Origin: Terrihabitans soli
Lineage (GTDB): Bacteria; Pseudomonadota; Alphaproteobacteria; Rhizobiales; Methylopilaceae
DNA: 64,000 bases
NCBI RefSeq assembly: GCF_014191545.1
Contig: NZ_AP023361.1
Location: 124,001-188,000, forward strand
Reading direction: 5' to 3'
The first letter of the stretch is position 1. Every line of letters begins with the position of its first letter. A program made the translations under genes and the position numbers. The notes under the pieces are model-generated. The model made no database searches and had not been told where the DNA came from. It saw nothing but the letters and a program-made list of their open reading frames with translations. Positions 1 to 9,806 of this stretch are shown here, one piece after another.

Positions 1-337
1 GGCGATGCGGCACGCCGTCCCGATATTCGATATTGGCGGTAATGCGCACCCAGCGCGTTTTGCCAAGCGCGGTGTGGATTTCGAGATCGAGGGTGAAGCT
101 TTCCTGCTTCTCGATCGCGCCGGCGCGGATCGTCTCGAGAGCGGCGCGCGACTCGTCCGTGTAGAAGCCGAGAGCTTCGCTGCGGGTGATGCGCATGCCG
201 CGCGGCAGCTCGAAAAGGTCGTAGACCTCATCGCTCCAGGTGAGGTGTTCGAACGGCAGTTCGCATTCCCAGGTGCCGATGGCAGGTGTCGGAAGCGGCA
301 TTGGCATAATCGCGAGACTGGTGCGGTCTTTGAGCAC
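1..337 (-). CDS. PAS-domain signalling protein, N-terminal part (runs off the window)
   Basis: I read this frame directly from the complement. A GTG at 335-337 is preceded by a GGGGAGGG Shine-Dalgarno at 344-351, and the frame stays open to the window edge (about 112 residues). The protein starts MLKDRTSLAIMP and then has a PAS-like fold with the stretch GTWECELPFEHLTWSD, then YDLFELPRG, and a K-T-R-W-V-R-I-T strand typical of the end of a PAS core. In this family the domain usually precedes a GGDEF, histidine kinase or HWE output domain, which lies outside the window. The family is clear from motif layout; the output function is unknown. It is divergent from the acetyltransferase gene at 511. 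Confidence 0.7.
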   Translation of the reverse strand, partial: MLKDRTSLAIMPMPLPTPAIGTWECELPFEHLTWSDEVYDLFELPRGMRITRSEALGFYTDESRAALETIRAGAIEKQESFTLDLEIHTALGKTRWVRITANIEYRDGVPHR

Positions 338-510
338 TCAAGGCCCTCCCCAAAAGGCCGATTGATGATGCCTTACTAAAGTAGCAGGCGTGATTCTCCA
401 ATGCGGCACGGTTGCACCTGCGGCGCAGCTCCTATGCGATTTTCCGGACGGTAGTGAGGTATATCGGCGATACCGGGGCAAAGAGCGCCGGCCAATCACG
501 GAGTGGATTT

Positions 511-1014
511 GTGGAATCCGAGGAAGCCTCACCGCTGCGGGCGCTGGGACGCGAGAGCGAGACGGAGTTTCTTGCCCTCAACAACGCTCATGAGGCGGAG
601 CTGTCCTTTCTGGATGCGGCGAGCCTGCGGGCGCTTCTCGACAACGCCTTTTACGCCCGGCGTATCGGCGGTCTCGACGCGGCGCTGATCGCGCTCGATC
701 AGGCGCATCCGAGCTATGCCAGCCCGAACTATCTCTGGTACCGGTCCCGCTATGCACGCTTCATCTATGTCGACCGGGTCGTGGTCGCAGCTTCGGCGCG
801 CGGCAAGGGTCATGCGCGGCGGCTTTATGCCGATCTGTTCGAGGAGGCCCGGAAAGCGGGGCACGATCTTATCGTGTGCGAGGTGAATATCGATCCGCCC
901 AATCCGGCGTCCGACCGATTCCACACGTCCTTGGGCTTTGAAGAAGTCGGTGCGGCCGAGATTCATGGTGGCACCAAAACCGTCCGCTATCTGGCGCGAA
1001 GGCTCGGGGCTTAA
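511..1014 (+). CDS. GNAT family N-acetyltransferase
   Basis: Predicted acyl-CoA-dependent N-acetyltransferase of unknown substrate, about 167 residues. The central strand FIYVDRVVVAASARGKGHAR carries the acetyl-CoA pyrophosphate-binding motif A (R-x-x-G-x-A form) and is followed by a C-terminal PASDRFHTSLGFEEVG segment, the usual motif B region. I chose GTG at 511 because GGAG lies seven bases upstream. The frame is open further upstream (to 412), but that extension has no family-like sequence. The stop codon overlaps the far end of the pseudogene on the other strand, so the two are convergent. Cytosolic; substrate not inferable. Confidence 0.8.
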   Translation: MESEEASPLRALGRESETEFLALNNAHEAELSFLDAASLRALLDNAFYARRIGGLDAALIALDQAHPSYASPNYLWYRSRYARFIYVDRVVVAASARGKGHARRLYADLFEEARKAGHDLIVCEVNIDPPNPASDRFHTSLGFEEVGAAEIHGGTKTVRYLARRLGA

Positions 1015-1345
1015 GCCGGCACGTAAGTCAGCATGCGTACGTACTTTCCGATGCGGTCTGAGTCACGAGGCGAAGCCGCGGTCGCGGTCGCGGTCGCGGT
1101 CCGACCAAATATCGCTTGCGTTTGTCGATCACGACGGGATGCAGGTAGATGCGATACTCATCGATCAGGCCAAGTTCCGTGAGGTTTTGCGCCAGCGTCG
1201 GGCTGCCAACCTTGATCTCGCGCTCGTCTGCGTTCCATTCGGGATGCTCGTCGTCCCAATGCGTATAATCCCGTATCGGCGCAAACCCCGTATGGCCGAC
1301 ATGGCCGTCGAGCGACCGGTTCATTCCGAAGACGAGTTTCGCCAC
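1011..1345 (-). pseudogene. Degenerate RibD-C/dihydrofolate reductase-like protein
   Basis: The start MAKLVFGMNRSLDGHVGHT and the later LTELGLIDEYRIYLHPVV are hallmark segments of the RibD C-terminal/DHFR-like family, whose members are usually about 175-185 residues. Here only about 105 codons remain. Two internal blocks seem lost: one after FAP (the helix with the YGRRMYE-type motif) and one after the W-x-x-x-E-R region. The C-terminal part contains a GGTCGC-type hexanucleotide expansion at about 1076-1106, read as Pro-Arg repeats. After LRLV the expected tail continues in another frame as SDRIGKYVRMLTYVPA followed by TAA at 1011-1013, so there is also a one-base frameshift. Not expected to be functional. 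Confidence 0.75.
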
Positions 1346-1585
1346 GCCGATTTCCTTTCTTCGCGCAGCCCGACGCTGCGCGTTAACGGACCGTCGTGGC
1401 TTCAGGATTTATCTTTGGCGATCGGGACGACATCAATGGGCGTGCCGACACATCTCTGTTGATCGCGGTTTTTACGTACCTGCGAACCAATGGGCTCTAA
1501 ACTTGCCCTTAACTTCGGTCGGTCATTTGGATCAGCAGTGGCTTCGCGCGACCTATACCTGCAGTAGCTTAAGAGTGGCATATCC

Positions 1586-2449
1586 ATGCGTCTGATCGTC
1601 GGTACAATCATCGTCTTTGTCTGCGTGTTTGGCGGCTACGCGGCGATGGGCGGTCACCTCGTTGTCCTTTGGCAGCCGTTCGAGTTTGTTATCATCCTCG
1701 GTGCAGCGATCGGCGCCTTCATCATCGGCAACCCCGCGCCGGTGCTCAAGGCCGTGCCCGGCATGCTCGGCACGCTTATGAAGGGCACCAAGTACAAGCA
1801 GGAATGCTATGTCGAACTGCTGGGGATGCAGTATTCCTTGTACAAGCTTGCGAATCAGAAGGGCCTGATCGCGATCGAGCCGCACATCGAAAATCCGGGT
1901 TCTTCGACGCTGTTCAACGCCTTCCCGACTTTTGCAGCGAACCATCATGCGGTCGAGTTCGTCTGCGACTACATGCGCATGGTGACGATGGGCGCCAACA
2001 ACGTCCACGAGATCGACGCTCTCATGGACGAGGAAATGGAGACGCATCACCAGGAGCAGGAGCGTATCGTTGCGTCCATGCAGTCTATCGCCGACGGAAC
2101 ACCGGCGCTCGGCATCGTCGCCGCCGTGCTCGGCGTGATCAAGACGATGGGGGCGATCACAGAGCCGCCAGAGGTGCTGGGACATCTGATCGGCGGCGCG
2201 CTCGTAGGTACGTTCTTCGGCGTCTTCGTCGCCTACGGCTTCTTCGGGCCCATGGCGCAATCACTCAAGGCCATCTTCGAGGCGGAATCCAAATACTACC
2301 TTTCACTCAAGGTGGGGCTCCTCGCCCACATCAGCGGCCAGCCGGCGGTGATGGCGGTGGAATTTGCCCGCAAGGCCCTGATGAGCGACGTCCGCCCGAC
2401 CTTCAGCGAAGTGGAAGAGGCAACCGCCGCGCTGCCCGCCAACATCTAA
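1586..2449 (+). CDS. motA: Flagellar motor stator protein MotA
   Basis: Inner-membrane stator subunit that with MotB forms the proton channel driving flagellar rotation. 287 residues, the normal length. Four membrane segments are visible: about 2-21, 32-50, 170-190 (TPALGIVAAVLGVIKTMGAI, with the conserved Pro) and 200-226 (ending GFFGPMAQS). A large cytoplasmic loop lies between the second and third and would contact FliG. It sits 22 bases upstream of motB. No other flagellar genes occur in the window, so this is a stand-alone motAB pair, as in several rhizobia. Confidence 0.97.
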   Translation: MRLIVGTIIVFVCVFGGYAAMGGHLVVLWQPFEFVIILGAAIGAFIIGNPAPVLKAVPGMLGTLMKGTKYKQECYVELLGMQYSLYKLANQKGLIAIEPHIENPGSSTLFNAFPTFAANHHAVEFVCDYMRMVTMGANNVHEIDALMDEEMETHHQEQERIVASMQSIADGTPALGIVAAVLGVIKTMGAITEPPEVLGHLIGGALVGTFFGVFVAYGFFGPMAQSLKAIFEAESKYYLSLKVGLLAHISGQPAVMAVEFARKALMSDVRPTFSEVEEATAALPANI

Positions 2450-2471
2450 CGCAATCTCCAGCAGGACCCCG

Positions 2472-3335
2472 ATGACCAACCCATTCCAGCCGATCATCAT
2501 CAAGAAGATCAAGAAGGCCGCTCATGCGCACCATGGCGGGGCCTGGAAGATCGCCTATGCGGACTTCGTGACCGCCATGATGGCGTTCTTCCTGCTGATG
2601 TGGCTGATCAACATGACGACGCAGGAGCAGAAGAGAGGCTTGGCGGAATACTTCGCGCCGGGAAGCACCAGTGGCGCTGGCGGCGTCCTGATGGGCACTG
2701 CTCTAGACCAGTCAGGCAACAAGTCGTCGGCAATGGCGCTTCCCAACGCGGTGAGGGGTCCGGCCGAGCAGGACGACGGAACGCGCCCGACCAGTTCGGG
2801 CCGCACCAGCGACCGCGACCTCGGCCGCCCGGCCGCCGACGCGCAGGCCAACAACGCCATGGCCAGCATCCGGCAGGCGCTCCAGAAGATGCCCGACATT
2901 GCCGAGCTGTCGAACAACGTCGTGATCGAGCAGACCGAGGAGGGGGTGACTGTTTCCCTCGTGGACGAGGACGGCCGCTCGATGTTCCCCGAGGGCTCGA
3001 CACGCCCCTACGAGCGCACCCGTCGCGCGCTGGAGGCGCTCGTGCCCGCCCTGCGCCTGTTGCCCAACCGACTGTCTGTCACCGGCCACACGGCCACTGC
3101 GCCCCCGGGCTCGGTGGCGGATGGCGATCCCTGGAGCCTAAGCGCCGGGCGCTCGCTCGCCGTGCGCGAAATCCTGCTTGTTGCCGGGCTCCCCAAGGAC
3201 CACTTCGCCTCCGTGACTGGACGCGCCGACACCGAGCCGCTCTACCCCGACAATCCCTACCTCGCGCCGAACCGACGGGTGACGATCACGCTGCTCAATG
3301 CGGCCCCGCCGCTGCCCCCGAGCGTCTCTCCCTGA
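2472..3335 (+). CDS. motB: Flagellar motor stator protein MotB
   Basis: 287 residues. The basic N-terminus is followed by one membrane helix with the motif YADFVTAMMAFFLLMWLI. Asp31 in this motif corresponds to the proton-binding Asp32 of E. coli MotB. A low-complexity linker of about 100 residues follows, then an OmpA-like peptidoglycan-binding domain from about 150 to 275 (VTGHTA, the NRRVTITLL end). It anchors the MotA/MotB stator to the cell wall. Start ATG at 2472, in the same operon as motA. The presence of the proton-accepting Asp and the full OmpA-like domain suggests a functional stator. Confidence 0.97.
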   Translation: MTNPFQPIIIKKIKKAAHAHHGGAWKIAYADFVTAMMAFFLLMWLINMTTQEQKRGLAEYFAPGSTSGAGGVLMGTALDQSGNKSSAMALPNAVRGPAEQDDGTRPTSSGRTSDRDLGRPAADAQANNAMASIRQALQKMPDIAELSNNVVIEQTEEGVTVSLVDEDGRSMFPEGSTRPYERTRRALEALVPALRLLPNRLSVTGHTATAPPGSVADGDPWSLSAGRSLAVREILLVAGLPKDHFASVTGRADTEPLYPDNPYLAPNRRVTITLLNAAPPLPPSVSP

Positions 3336-3513
3336 CGACAAGGCGCCGGCAGAACGCCAAGTCCGATCCTGAGCGGTGGGAGTCGACCGTCCGGATCAAG
3401 GGTCCGCGGAATTCGTATCTGGAAGAGGTAGGCGTTGCCTGAACGGACGAGGTGGGGCGTGAGGCGCGCCACACGCCTCGATACAGGCGAATGGCGAAAA
3501 GTGTCCAGGCAAA

Positions 3514-3603
<90 letters not shown>

Positions 3604-3684
3604 GCGAGACGAGGGTTTGGTTGGGAGCGGGTGATGTATACGGGCCGCCCGCGCTGGGCAAGCCAAAGCTCGCGCGAGCAGCCT

Positions 3685-4527
3685 TTACGGTTCCAGCGCC
3701 AGTTTGGTCAGCGATTTGTAGACCGACACCGCCGTCGCCTGGTCGAGCCCGGCAACCGCCGCATTGAACTCGATGCCGACTTTGCAGCCCTCTTCCGGCG
3801 GCAGGCTTTCGACATCGCCGATCTTGCCGAGATTGTCCGGGTCGTAGCCGCTGCGCGAATAGGCGGTGGTCAGGACATCGATGAGATCGTTGACCTCGAG
3901 GATGTTCGCCTTTGAGGGGCTGTTCAGCGCGCTCTCGACCATTTCGGCCTTGATCTCGGTCTCGGCGCGGATGGGCTCCCTCAGGAGGCCTTCGACCTCT
4001 TCCTGGGTAAACCTCGGCACACCGAGATAATAGCCGACACAGGCATCCGGGCTCGTCTCGAGAAGGCGGATCGTCTCGGCATTGCGCTGCAGCAGCCGGT
4101 AGGTCGGCTCATCGCCCGCCTCTTCGACATAATAAAGGAAGTAGCCGGAGAGGATTTCGGCGCTTCCGGCGCCCGCTTGCTGGAAGACCCCCTCGGGGGA
4201 AAGGCCGCTGGACAAGACTTCGTTAACCTTGTCCTTCATCGCGGTTTCGATCTCCGGATGGATCTCGGCCAGGAGGGCATAGAGCTTTGAGGTGGTCTTG
4301 AGCTCGTCGAGGACCCGGTCGGCATCGGTGCTGCTCTCGGCCGGCTTGATGAAAAAGCCGCCGCCGAGAGTGGCAGCCGTTGTGCAGATGAGAAGGGCGA
4401 CGACCCGAAGGAATTCGTTCCTGAGAAGCAGGCCGATCAAGGCCCCCATGCCGATTCCCAGAAGGCCGAAAAGCCCCGCCAGAACAGGCCCGGGAATTTC
4501 TGATAGGATGCCGATCAGCCCTTCCAT
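3685..4527 (-). CDS. Hypothetical membrane protein with large soluble domain
   Basis: 280 residues; I do not recognise the family. Two hydrophobic helices lie near the N-terminus: about 12-35, with a Gly-rich GLFGLLGIGMGALIGLL core, and about 40-60. They are followed by about 220 residues of acidic, helix-rich soluble sequence. The segment ETSPDACVGYYLG resembles a Cys-containing patch seen in some proteobacterial hypothetical proteins, but this is not enough for a function. Coding evidence is an uninterrupted frame, a clean ATG and codon use like its neighbours. It lies directly upstream of tRNA-Ser and divergent from rplU. Confidence 0.75.
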   Translation of the reverse strand: MEGLIGILSEIPGPVLAGLFGLLGIGMGALIGLLLRNEFLRVVALLICTTAATLGGGFFIKPAESSTDADRVLDELKTTSKLYALLAEIHPEIETAMKDKVNEVLSSGLSPEGVFQQAGAGSAEILSGYFLYYVEEAGDEPTYRLLQRNAETIRLLETSPDACVGYYLGVPRFTQEEVEGLLREPIRAETEIKAEMVESALNSPSKANILEVNDLIDVLTTAYSRSGYDPDNLGKIGDVESLPPEEGCKVGIEFNAAVAGLDQATAVSVYKSLTKLALEP

Positions 4528-4736
4528 GCCCCGTCCCCGCGAACCCTTTCAGGGGCGCAGCTTTTCCGCGAGGCGAGCGAAGGTCAAGGTTTCCGTTACC
4601 TTCGGTTGACGAAGTCCCCCTTCAGAGAGTATTCAACCTCCCGAGGGCGCGGGATGTATTTCCCGCGCCATTCGTTTCACCCATCCAGGCTGCCAAGAAG
4701 CCCGTCCATGAGGCGGGATCGAACACGGAGACTATG

Positions 4737-5177
4737 ATGTTCGCAGTCATCAAGACCGGTGGGAAACAGTACAATGTTTCCGCCAATCAGAAGCTGACCG
4801 TCGGCCGCCTTGCGGGCGATGTCGGCTCCACCGTCGAGTTCGGCGATATTCTCGCTCTCGGCGGCGATACGCCGTCCTTCGGCGCGCCGTTTGTCGACGG
4901 CGCCCGCGTGATCGCTGAGATCGTCGAGCATTCGCGCGGCGACAAGGTCATCGCGTTCAAGAAGCGCCGGCGCCAGAATTCGAAGCGCAAGCGCGGCTAC
5001 CGCGATGAGCAGACCGTTCTGCTGATCACGGACGTTCTGGCCAAGGGCCAGCAGCCGAGCGACAAGCCGAAGGCCGCCAAGAAGGCTGCCCCGGCCAAAG
5101 CAGATGCAGACAGCTCCGCCCCGGCCAAGAAGCCGGCGGCGAAGAAGGCGGCCAAGCCCGCCAAGACTGAGGAGTAA
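4737..5177 (+). CDS. rplU: 50S ribosomal protein L21
   Basis: The N-terminal sequence [20 protein letters not shown] is diagnostic for bL21. Two ATGs are adjacent at 4734 and 4737. The second matches the family start and leaves six bases after GGAG (4727-4730), so I use it. The conserved core runs to about residue 100 ([14 protein letters not shown]). A Lys/Ala-rich tail of about 40 residues follows ([13 protein letters not shown] and similar), a common alphaproteobacterial extension. It is followed after five bases by rpmA, the usual L21-L27 pair leading to obgE. Confidence 0.98.
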   Translation: MFAVIKTGGKQYNVSANQKLTVGRLAGDVGSTVEFGDILALGGDTPSFGAPFVDGARVIAEIVEHSRGDKVIAFKKRRRQNSKRKRGYRDEQTVLLITDVLAKGQQPSDKPKAAKKAAPAKADADSSAPAKKPAAKKAAKPAKTEE

Positions 5178-5182
5178 GACCG

Positions 5183-5452
5183 ATGGCACATAAAAAAGCA
5201 GGCGGTTCTTCGCGCAACGGGCGCGACTCGGCCGGCCGTCGCCTCGGCGTCAAGAAGTCGGGCGGCCAGGCCGTTATTGCCGGCAACATCATCGTGCGTC
5301 AGCGCGGTACGACGTGGCATCCCGGCGCGAATGTCGGCATGGGCACCGATCACACTCTCTTTGCTCTCGTAAACGGCAAAGTCGAGTTCGTGTCCAAAAA
5401 AGACGGCCGCACGTACGTGACGGTCGCACCGGCAATGAAAGCCGCAGAATAA
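5183..5452 (+). CDS. rpmA: 50S ribosomal protein L27
   Basis: 89 residues. It begins [20 protein letters not shown] and contains [10 protein letters not shown] and [15 protein letters not shown], the bL27 signature. The N-terminal arm reaches toward the peptidyl-transferase centre in the 50S subunit. No extra N-terminal cleavage peptide of the Firmicutes type is present. Encoded five bases after rplU and followed by two strong hairpins (5454-5479 and 5520-5553) before the next gene. Confidence 0.98.
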   Translation: MAHKKAGGSSRNGRDSAGRRLGVKKSGGQAVIAGNIIVRQRGTTWHPGANVGMGTDHTLFALVNGKVEFVSKKDGRTYVTVAPAMKAAE

Positions 5453-5453
5453 A

Positions 5454-5479
5454 CGGCGGATCGAGCGACGGATCCGCCG
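5454..5479 (+). terminator. Hairpin downstream of rpmA
   Basis: Perfect 9-bp inverted repeat CGGCGGATC (5454-5462) and GATCCGCCG (5471-5479) with an 8-base loop, starting three bases after the rpmA stop. No U-run follows. It may be a weak or Rho-assisted terminator, or an mRNA 3' stabiliser for rplU-rpmA. Confidence 0.5.
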
Positions 5480-5519
5480 GTGTCAGTTGACCCGGTGGAG
5501 CCGAAAAAGCTCCGGAATT

Positions 5520-5553
5520 CGAAGGGGAGACGGACACCACCGCCTCCCCTTCG
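5520..5553 (+). terminator. Second hairpin between rpmA and the acetyltransferase gene
   Basis: Perfect 10-bp inverted repeat CGAAGGGGAG (5520-5529) and CTCCCCTTCG (5544-5553) with a 14-base loop. It ends 19 bases before the next start codon. No strong U-run follows, so it could act as a terminator, an attenuator or an mRNA processing structure. Confidence 0.45.
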
Positions 5554-5572
5554 TCGCATCTGGAGCACTGCA

Positions 5573-6220
5573 ATGATCTGCGAAGAACTGGAATTTACTC
5601 AGAACGAGGACTGTATCCTCAGGACGGGCAGGCTGGTGCTGCGCCGTCCGCGAGCGGAAGATGCAACGGGCATCGCCTGTCTCGCCAACGATAGGGAAAT
5701 CGCCGAAAACACGGCGCGTATTCCCTATCCGTACACGCTGGCGCATGCGGAAGCCTTCATCGCCTCGTCCAAAGAAGGCGATGAGCACGAGGCGCTGCTC
5801 GCTTTCGCGGAGGTGGACGGTGTCTGTACGGCGATCGGCATGGTCGGCGTCACCCTCGTCGAGGGTGTGCCGCAGGTCGGTTACTGGGTCGGCGCCGCCT
5901 ATCGCGGCAAAGGTTTTGCGACGGAGCTTGCGCGCGCCATGGTCGATCACGTGTTCGAAACGACGGAGGCGGACAAGATCAACGTCTCCTGCCGAGTGAC
6001 GAACACGGCCTCGCGCCGGGTGATCGAGAAGTGCGGCTTTCAGTGGTCGGGCTGCGGCCTCTCCTCCTCGATCGGCCTGAAGGGTTCGGTTCCGGTCGAC
6101 CGGTTCCGCCTCGACCGGCGGATCTGGGAAAGCCTGATTGCCTGGGGTCATGGCCGGAGGGAACGATGGCCTGTAAACGCGCTTTCCGCTAAGCGGAATG
6201 CCGAAACGGTGACGCAATGA
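5573..6220 (+). CDS. GNAT family N-acetyltransferase (RimJ/RimL-like)
   Basis: 215 residues. [20 protein letters not shown] is the standard opening of RimJ/RimL-type acetyltransferases, and [20 protein letters not shown] contains the acetyl-CoA-binding R-G-x-G-x-A motif. [14 protein letters not shown] is the usual C-terminal motif. Start ATG at 5573 is chosen for GGAG at 5562-5565; the open frame further upstream has no conserved sequence. The last four bases (ATGA) overlap the obgE start, so the genes are translationally coupled. In many rhizobia an acetyltransferase sits at this place between rpmA and obgE; its target is unknown. Confidence 0.92.
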   Translation: MICEELEFTQNEDCILRTGRLVLRRPRAEDATGIACLANDREIAENTARIPYPYTLAHAEAFIASSKEGDEHEALLAFAEVDGVCTAIGMVGVTLVEGVPQVGYWVGAAYRGKGFATELARAMVDHVFETTEADKINVSCRVTNTASRRVIEKCGFQWSGCGLSSSIGLKGSVPVDRFRLDRRIWESLIAWGHGRRERWPVNALSAKRNAETVTQ

Positions 6221-7260
6221 AATTTCTCGACCAGGCGAAAGTCTTCATCCAGTCCGGCACCGGCGGTGCGGGGTCGGTGAGCTTTCGCCGCGAGAAATTC
6301 ATTGAGTTCGGCGGACCCAATGGCGGCGATGGCGGGCGCGGCGGCGATGTGTTTGCCGAATGCGTCGACGGCCTCAACACGCTGATCGATTACCGCTATC
6401 AGCAGCACTACAAGGCCAAGACCGGCGGTCATGGAATGGGCCAGGACCGCACCGGGGCCGGCGGCGACGATGTCGTACTCAAAGTCCCGGCCGGCACCCA
6501 GATTTTCGATGAGGACGGCGAAACGCTCCTGGCCGACCTCACGGAAATCGGCCAACGCGTGCTCCTTGCCAAAGGCGGCAATGGCGGTTTCGGCAATACA
6601 CGCTTCAAGACCTCGACCAACCGCGCCCCGCGCCATGCCAATCCGGGCCTGCCGGGCGAAGAGCGCTGGATCATCCTGCGCCTCAAGCTCATTGCCGATG
6701 CCGGGCTTGTCGGCCTGCCCAATGCCGGCAAATCGACCTTCCTTGCGGCGGTGACGGCAGCAAAGCCCAAGATCGCCGACTATCCCTTCACGACGCTTCA
6801 TCCAGGCCTTGGCGTGGTGCGCGTCCATAATCGTGAATTTGTCCTCGCCGACATTCCCGGCCTGATCGAAGGCGCCCATGAAGGCATCGGCCTCGGCGAC
6901 CGCTTTCTCGGCCATGTCGAGCGCTGCCGCGTTCTTCTGCATCTCATCGACGGCACCTCGGAAAATGCCGGCGCCGCCTACAAGACCGTCCGCGCCGAGC
7001 TCATCGCCTATGGCGGCGGGCTGGAAGACAAGCCCGAGATCGTCGCTTTGACCAAAGCCGATGCGCTCGACGACGAGACCAAGAAAAAGCAGCTCGCCAG
7101 CCTGAAGCGCGCCTGCAAGCAGACGCCGCTTCTGCTCTCGGCCCATTCGGGCGCCGGCGTTCAGGAGGCCCTCAGTCTCCTCTTGCAGGTCATCGATAAG
7201 GACCGCGCCGTGGAGGCCGAAGCCCAGGCTCCGGTAACCGACACCGCATGGCGACCGTGA
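6217..7260 (+). CDS. obgE: GTPase ObgE/CgtA
   Basis: 347 residues, an essential ribosome-associated GTPase involved in late 50S assembly and stress control. The glycine-rich Obg fold covers about 1-158 ([20 protein letters not shown], then the GGDGGRGGD loop). The G domain follows with P-loop [10 protein letters not shown] at about 166-175, switch region [20 protein letters not shown] (G3) and TKAD (G4). A C-terminal tail is short. It overlaps the preceding acetyltransferase gene by ATGA and is followed by proB. Confidence 0.98.
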   Translation: MKFLDQAKVFIQSGTGGAGSVSFRREKFIEFGGPNGGDGGRGGDVFAECVDGLNTLIDYRYQQHYKAKTGGHGMGQDRTGAGGDDVVLKVPAGTQIFDEDGETLLADLTEIGQRVLLAKGGNGGFGNTRFKTSTNRAPRHANPGLPGEERWIILRLKLIADAGLVGLPNAGKSTFLAAVTAAKPKIADYPFTTLHPGLGVVRVHNREFVLADIPGLIEGAHEGIGLGDRFLGHVERCRVLLHLIDGTSENAGAAYKTVRAELIAYGGGLEDKPEIVALTKADALDDETKKKQLASLKRACKQTPLLLSAHSGAGVQEALSLLLQVIDKDRAVEAEAQAPVTDTAWRP

Positions 7261-7314
7261 CGCTTCACTGACTTTGTGATAGCGCCACTCCAATTCTCTT
7301 AAGCGGTTCGCCCC

Positions 7315-8436
7315 GTGTCCGTGCCCCAACTCATCCAGTTCCGCCGCGTCGTCGTCAAAATCGGCTCGGCCCTTCTCGTCGACGCCGAACAGGGCGCGCT
7401 GAAACGCGCCTGGCTGGAAAGCCTCGCCGAAGACATGGCCGCTCTCACCAAGCGCGGCGCGGACGTCCTTGTCGTCTCCTCCGGCTCGATTGCGCTCGGG
7501 CGCACCGTGCTCGGCCTGCCGGGCCGGGCGCTGCGCCTCGAGGAAAGCCAGGCGGCCGCGGCCGTCGGCCAGATCGCGCTTGCCCGCGCCTGGTCGGAAG
7601 TGCTCGGCGGGCACGGGCTGACGGCAGGCCAGATCCTTCTGACCTTGGGAGATACGGAAGAACGCGAGCGCTATCTGAATGCGCGCGCAACGCTGCAGCG
7701 CCTTCTCGATTTCAAGGCCGTTCCCGTCATCAACGAAAACGACACCGTGGCGACGACCGAAATCCGCTACGGCGACAATGACCGCCTTGCGGCGCGCGTT
7801 GCCACCATGGCCTCGGCCGATCTTCTCGTTCTCCTGTCCGATATCGACGGTCTGTACACCGCGCCGCCGCAGCGCGATCCCGATGCGAAACACATTCCTG
7901 TCGTCGAGCGCGTCACCGCCGAGATCGAAGCCATGGCGGGCGCCGCGGGTTCGGAGTTCTCGCGCGGCGGCATGAAGACCAAGATCGACGCGGCGAAGAT
8001 CGCGACCAATGGCGGCGCGCATATGGTCATCGCGTCGGGCAAGGTTCTGCACCCGCTTCGCCAGATCGAGCAGGGCGGCACCTGCACCTGGTTCCTCGCG
8101 ACCGGAAGTCCGTCCGCAGCGCGCAAGCGCTGGATCGCGGGCACGCTTGTCGCCCGCGGCTCGCTCTATCTCGACGAAGGTGCGGTGAAGGCGCTGCGTT
8201 CCGGCAAGAGCCTTCTTCCCGCCGGCGTGACGCGCGTCGAGGGCAATTTCTCGAACGGCGATGCGGTTGTCGTGCGCGATCCTGCCGGCAATGAAATCGG
8301 CCGCGGTCTTGTGGCTTATGACGCGGTGGATGCGATCAAGATCGCCGGAAAGAATTCGGCGGCCATCGAGGAAATCCTCGGCGCGCCGTTCCGCAGCGCC
8401 ATGATCCATCGCGACGATCTCGTTGTCGGCGCGTAG
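7315..8436 (+). CDS. proB: Glutamate 5-kinase
   Basis: 373 residues, the first enzyme of proline synthesis, phosphorylating glutamate with ATP. The amino-acid kinase domain runs from about 10 to 265 (VVKIGSALL near the start, [19 protein letters not shown] and [11 protein letters not shown]). A C-terminal PUA domain is present from about 280, beginning near the [16 protein letters not shown] segment. Start GTG at 7315; another GTG follows at 7321 and the choice is not firm because no strong Shine-Dalgarno is visible. It is followed by proA, giving the usual obgE-proB-proA order. Confidence 0.97.
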   Translation: MSVPQLIQFRRVVVKIGSALLVDAEQGALKRAWLESLAEDMAALTKRGADVLVVSSGSIALGRTVLGLPGRALRLEESQAAAAVGQIALARAWSEVLGGHGLTAGQILLTLGDTEERERYLNARATLQRLLDFKAVPVINENDTVATTEIRYGDNDRLAARVATMASADLLVLLSDIDGLYTAPPQRDPDAKHIPVVERVTAEIEAMAGAAGSEFSRGGMKTKIDAAKIATNGGAHMVIASGKVLHPLRQIEQGGTCTWFLATGSPSAARKRWIAGTLVARGSLYLDEGAVKALRSGKSLLPAGVTRVEGNFSNGDAVVVRDPAGNEIGRGLVAYDAVDAIKIAGKNSAAIEEILGAPFRSAMIHRDDLVVGA

Positions 8437-8516
8437 GGGGCGGCAATGACGTCCCGTTTGCCTTCTTTTCCTATCCTGCGTGCGAACCCGCTCCCGCTTC
8501 GCTATATAAAGTCCCG

Positions 8517-9806
8517 ATGAACCGTCCCGTCGCCAAGCCTTCCGGCAATCCGATAGCCGCGCTGATGTCCCGTCTGGGCAACTCGGCGCGGGCGGCGGCG
8601 CGCGTGCTGGCGCTGGCCGATGCGGCCACCAAGGACAAAGCGCTTCTTGCCATGGCTGCGTCGATCCGCACCCGCGCGGCAAAGATCCTTGCCGCCAACG
8701 AGGAAGATGTTGCCGCGGCGCAGAAGGCCGGCGCGAGCGCGGCGCTGATCGATCGCCTCATTCTGAACGCGGCGCGCATCGAAGGCATGGCTGCCGGTAT
8801 AGAGGCCGTCGCCGCTTTGCCCGATCCGGTCGGGCGCGTACTTGCCGAATGGCAGCAACCCAACGGCCTGAAGTTCGAGCGCGTTGCAACGCCGCTCGGC
8901 GTCATCGGCGTGATCTATGAGAGCCGCCCCAATGTTACGGCCGATGCTGCGGCGTTGACGCTGAAATCCGGCAATGCCGTCATCCTGCGCGGCGGCTCGG
9001 ACAGTCTGAAATCCTCCGCTGCGATTCATGAAGCTCTCGTCGAGGGCATCAAATCCGCGGGCCTTCCCGAAGGCGCAGTGCAGATCGTGCCGACCAAGGA
9101 TCGCGATGCGGTCGGCGAAATGCTGTCCGGTCTTGACGGAAATCTCGATGTCATCGTGCCGCGCGGCGGCAAGGGTCTTGTTGCGCGTGTACAGACAGAA
9201 GCGCGCGTTCCGGTTTTTGCCCATCTTGACGGCAACAACCATATCTATGTGCACGCGCCCTGCGATCTCGATCTTGCGAAGAAGATCTTGCTGAACGCCA
9301 AGCTGCGCCGCACCGGCGTCTGCGGCGCAGCCGAGACTTTGCTCGTCGACAGGGCTCTGGCGGAAACGCATCTGAAACCGCTTGTGACCATGCTGCTCGA
9401 TGCCGGTTGCGCCGTGCGCGGCGATGCGGCTGCCCGGAAAGCCGATCCGCGCGTCACGGAAGTCTCCGAGCAGGATTATGCGACGGAGTTTCTCGACGCC
9501 ATCATCGCCGCCGGCGTCGTCGACGGCCTTGATGCCGCGATCGCTCATATCGAGCGTTACGGCTCGCATCACACCGACGCGATCATCACCTCCGATAAAA
9601 CTGCCGCCGAACGTTTTCTGCGCGAGGTCGACAGCGCGATCGTGCTCCACAACGCCTCGACGCAGTTTGCCGATGGCGGCGAATTCGGCTTCGGCGCCGA
9701 GATCGGCATTGCCACGGGGCGTATGCACGCGCGCGGGCCGGTCGGGCTTGAGCAGCTGACAAGCTTCAAATATCGCGTCCGCGGCGAGGGGCAGACACGG
9801 CCGTGA
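8517..9806 (+). CDS. proA: Gamma-glutamyl phosphate reductase
   Basis: 429 residues, NADPH-dependent reduction of glutamyl 5-phosphate to the semialdehyde, the second proline step. Aldehyde-dehydrogenase fold with [20 protein letters not shown] and the catalytic-cysteine region [15 protein letters not shown]. The segment [20 protein letters not shown] is diagnostic for ProA. Its stop overlaps the GTG start of nadD by four bases (GTGA), so proA and nadD are translationally coupled. Confidence 0.98.
   Translation: MNRPVAKPSGNPIAALMSRLGNSARAAARVLALADAATKDKALLAMAASIRTRAAKILAANEEDVAAAQKAGASAALIDRLILNAARIEGMAAGIEAVAALPDPVGRVLAEWQQPNGLKFERVATPLGVIGVIYESRPNVTADAAALTLKSGNAVILRGGSDSLKSSAAIHEALVEGIKSAGLPEGAVQIVPTKDRDAVGEMLSGLDGNLDVIVPRGGKGLVARVQTEARVPVFAHLDGNNHIYVHAPCDLDLAKKILLNAKLRRTGVCGAAETLLVDRALAETHLKPLVTMLLDAGCAVRGDAAARKADPRVTEVSEQDYATEFLDAIIAAGVVDGLDAAIAHIERYGSHHTDAIITSDKTAAERFLREVDSAIVLHNASTQFADGGEFGFGAEIGIATGRMHARGPVGLEQLTSFKYRVRGEGQTRP

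Noticed and set aside
1076-1106. CRISPR-like short repeat
   Set aside because: It is a simple hexanucleotide expansion inside a decayed coding region, with no spacers.
6148-8682. 844-codon open frame on the minus strand opposite obgE and proB
   Set aside because: It is the antisense shadow of two well-identified genes in GC-rich DNA. The translation is Arg/Ala/Gly-rich without any domain.
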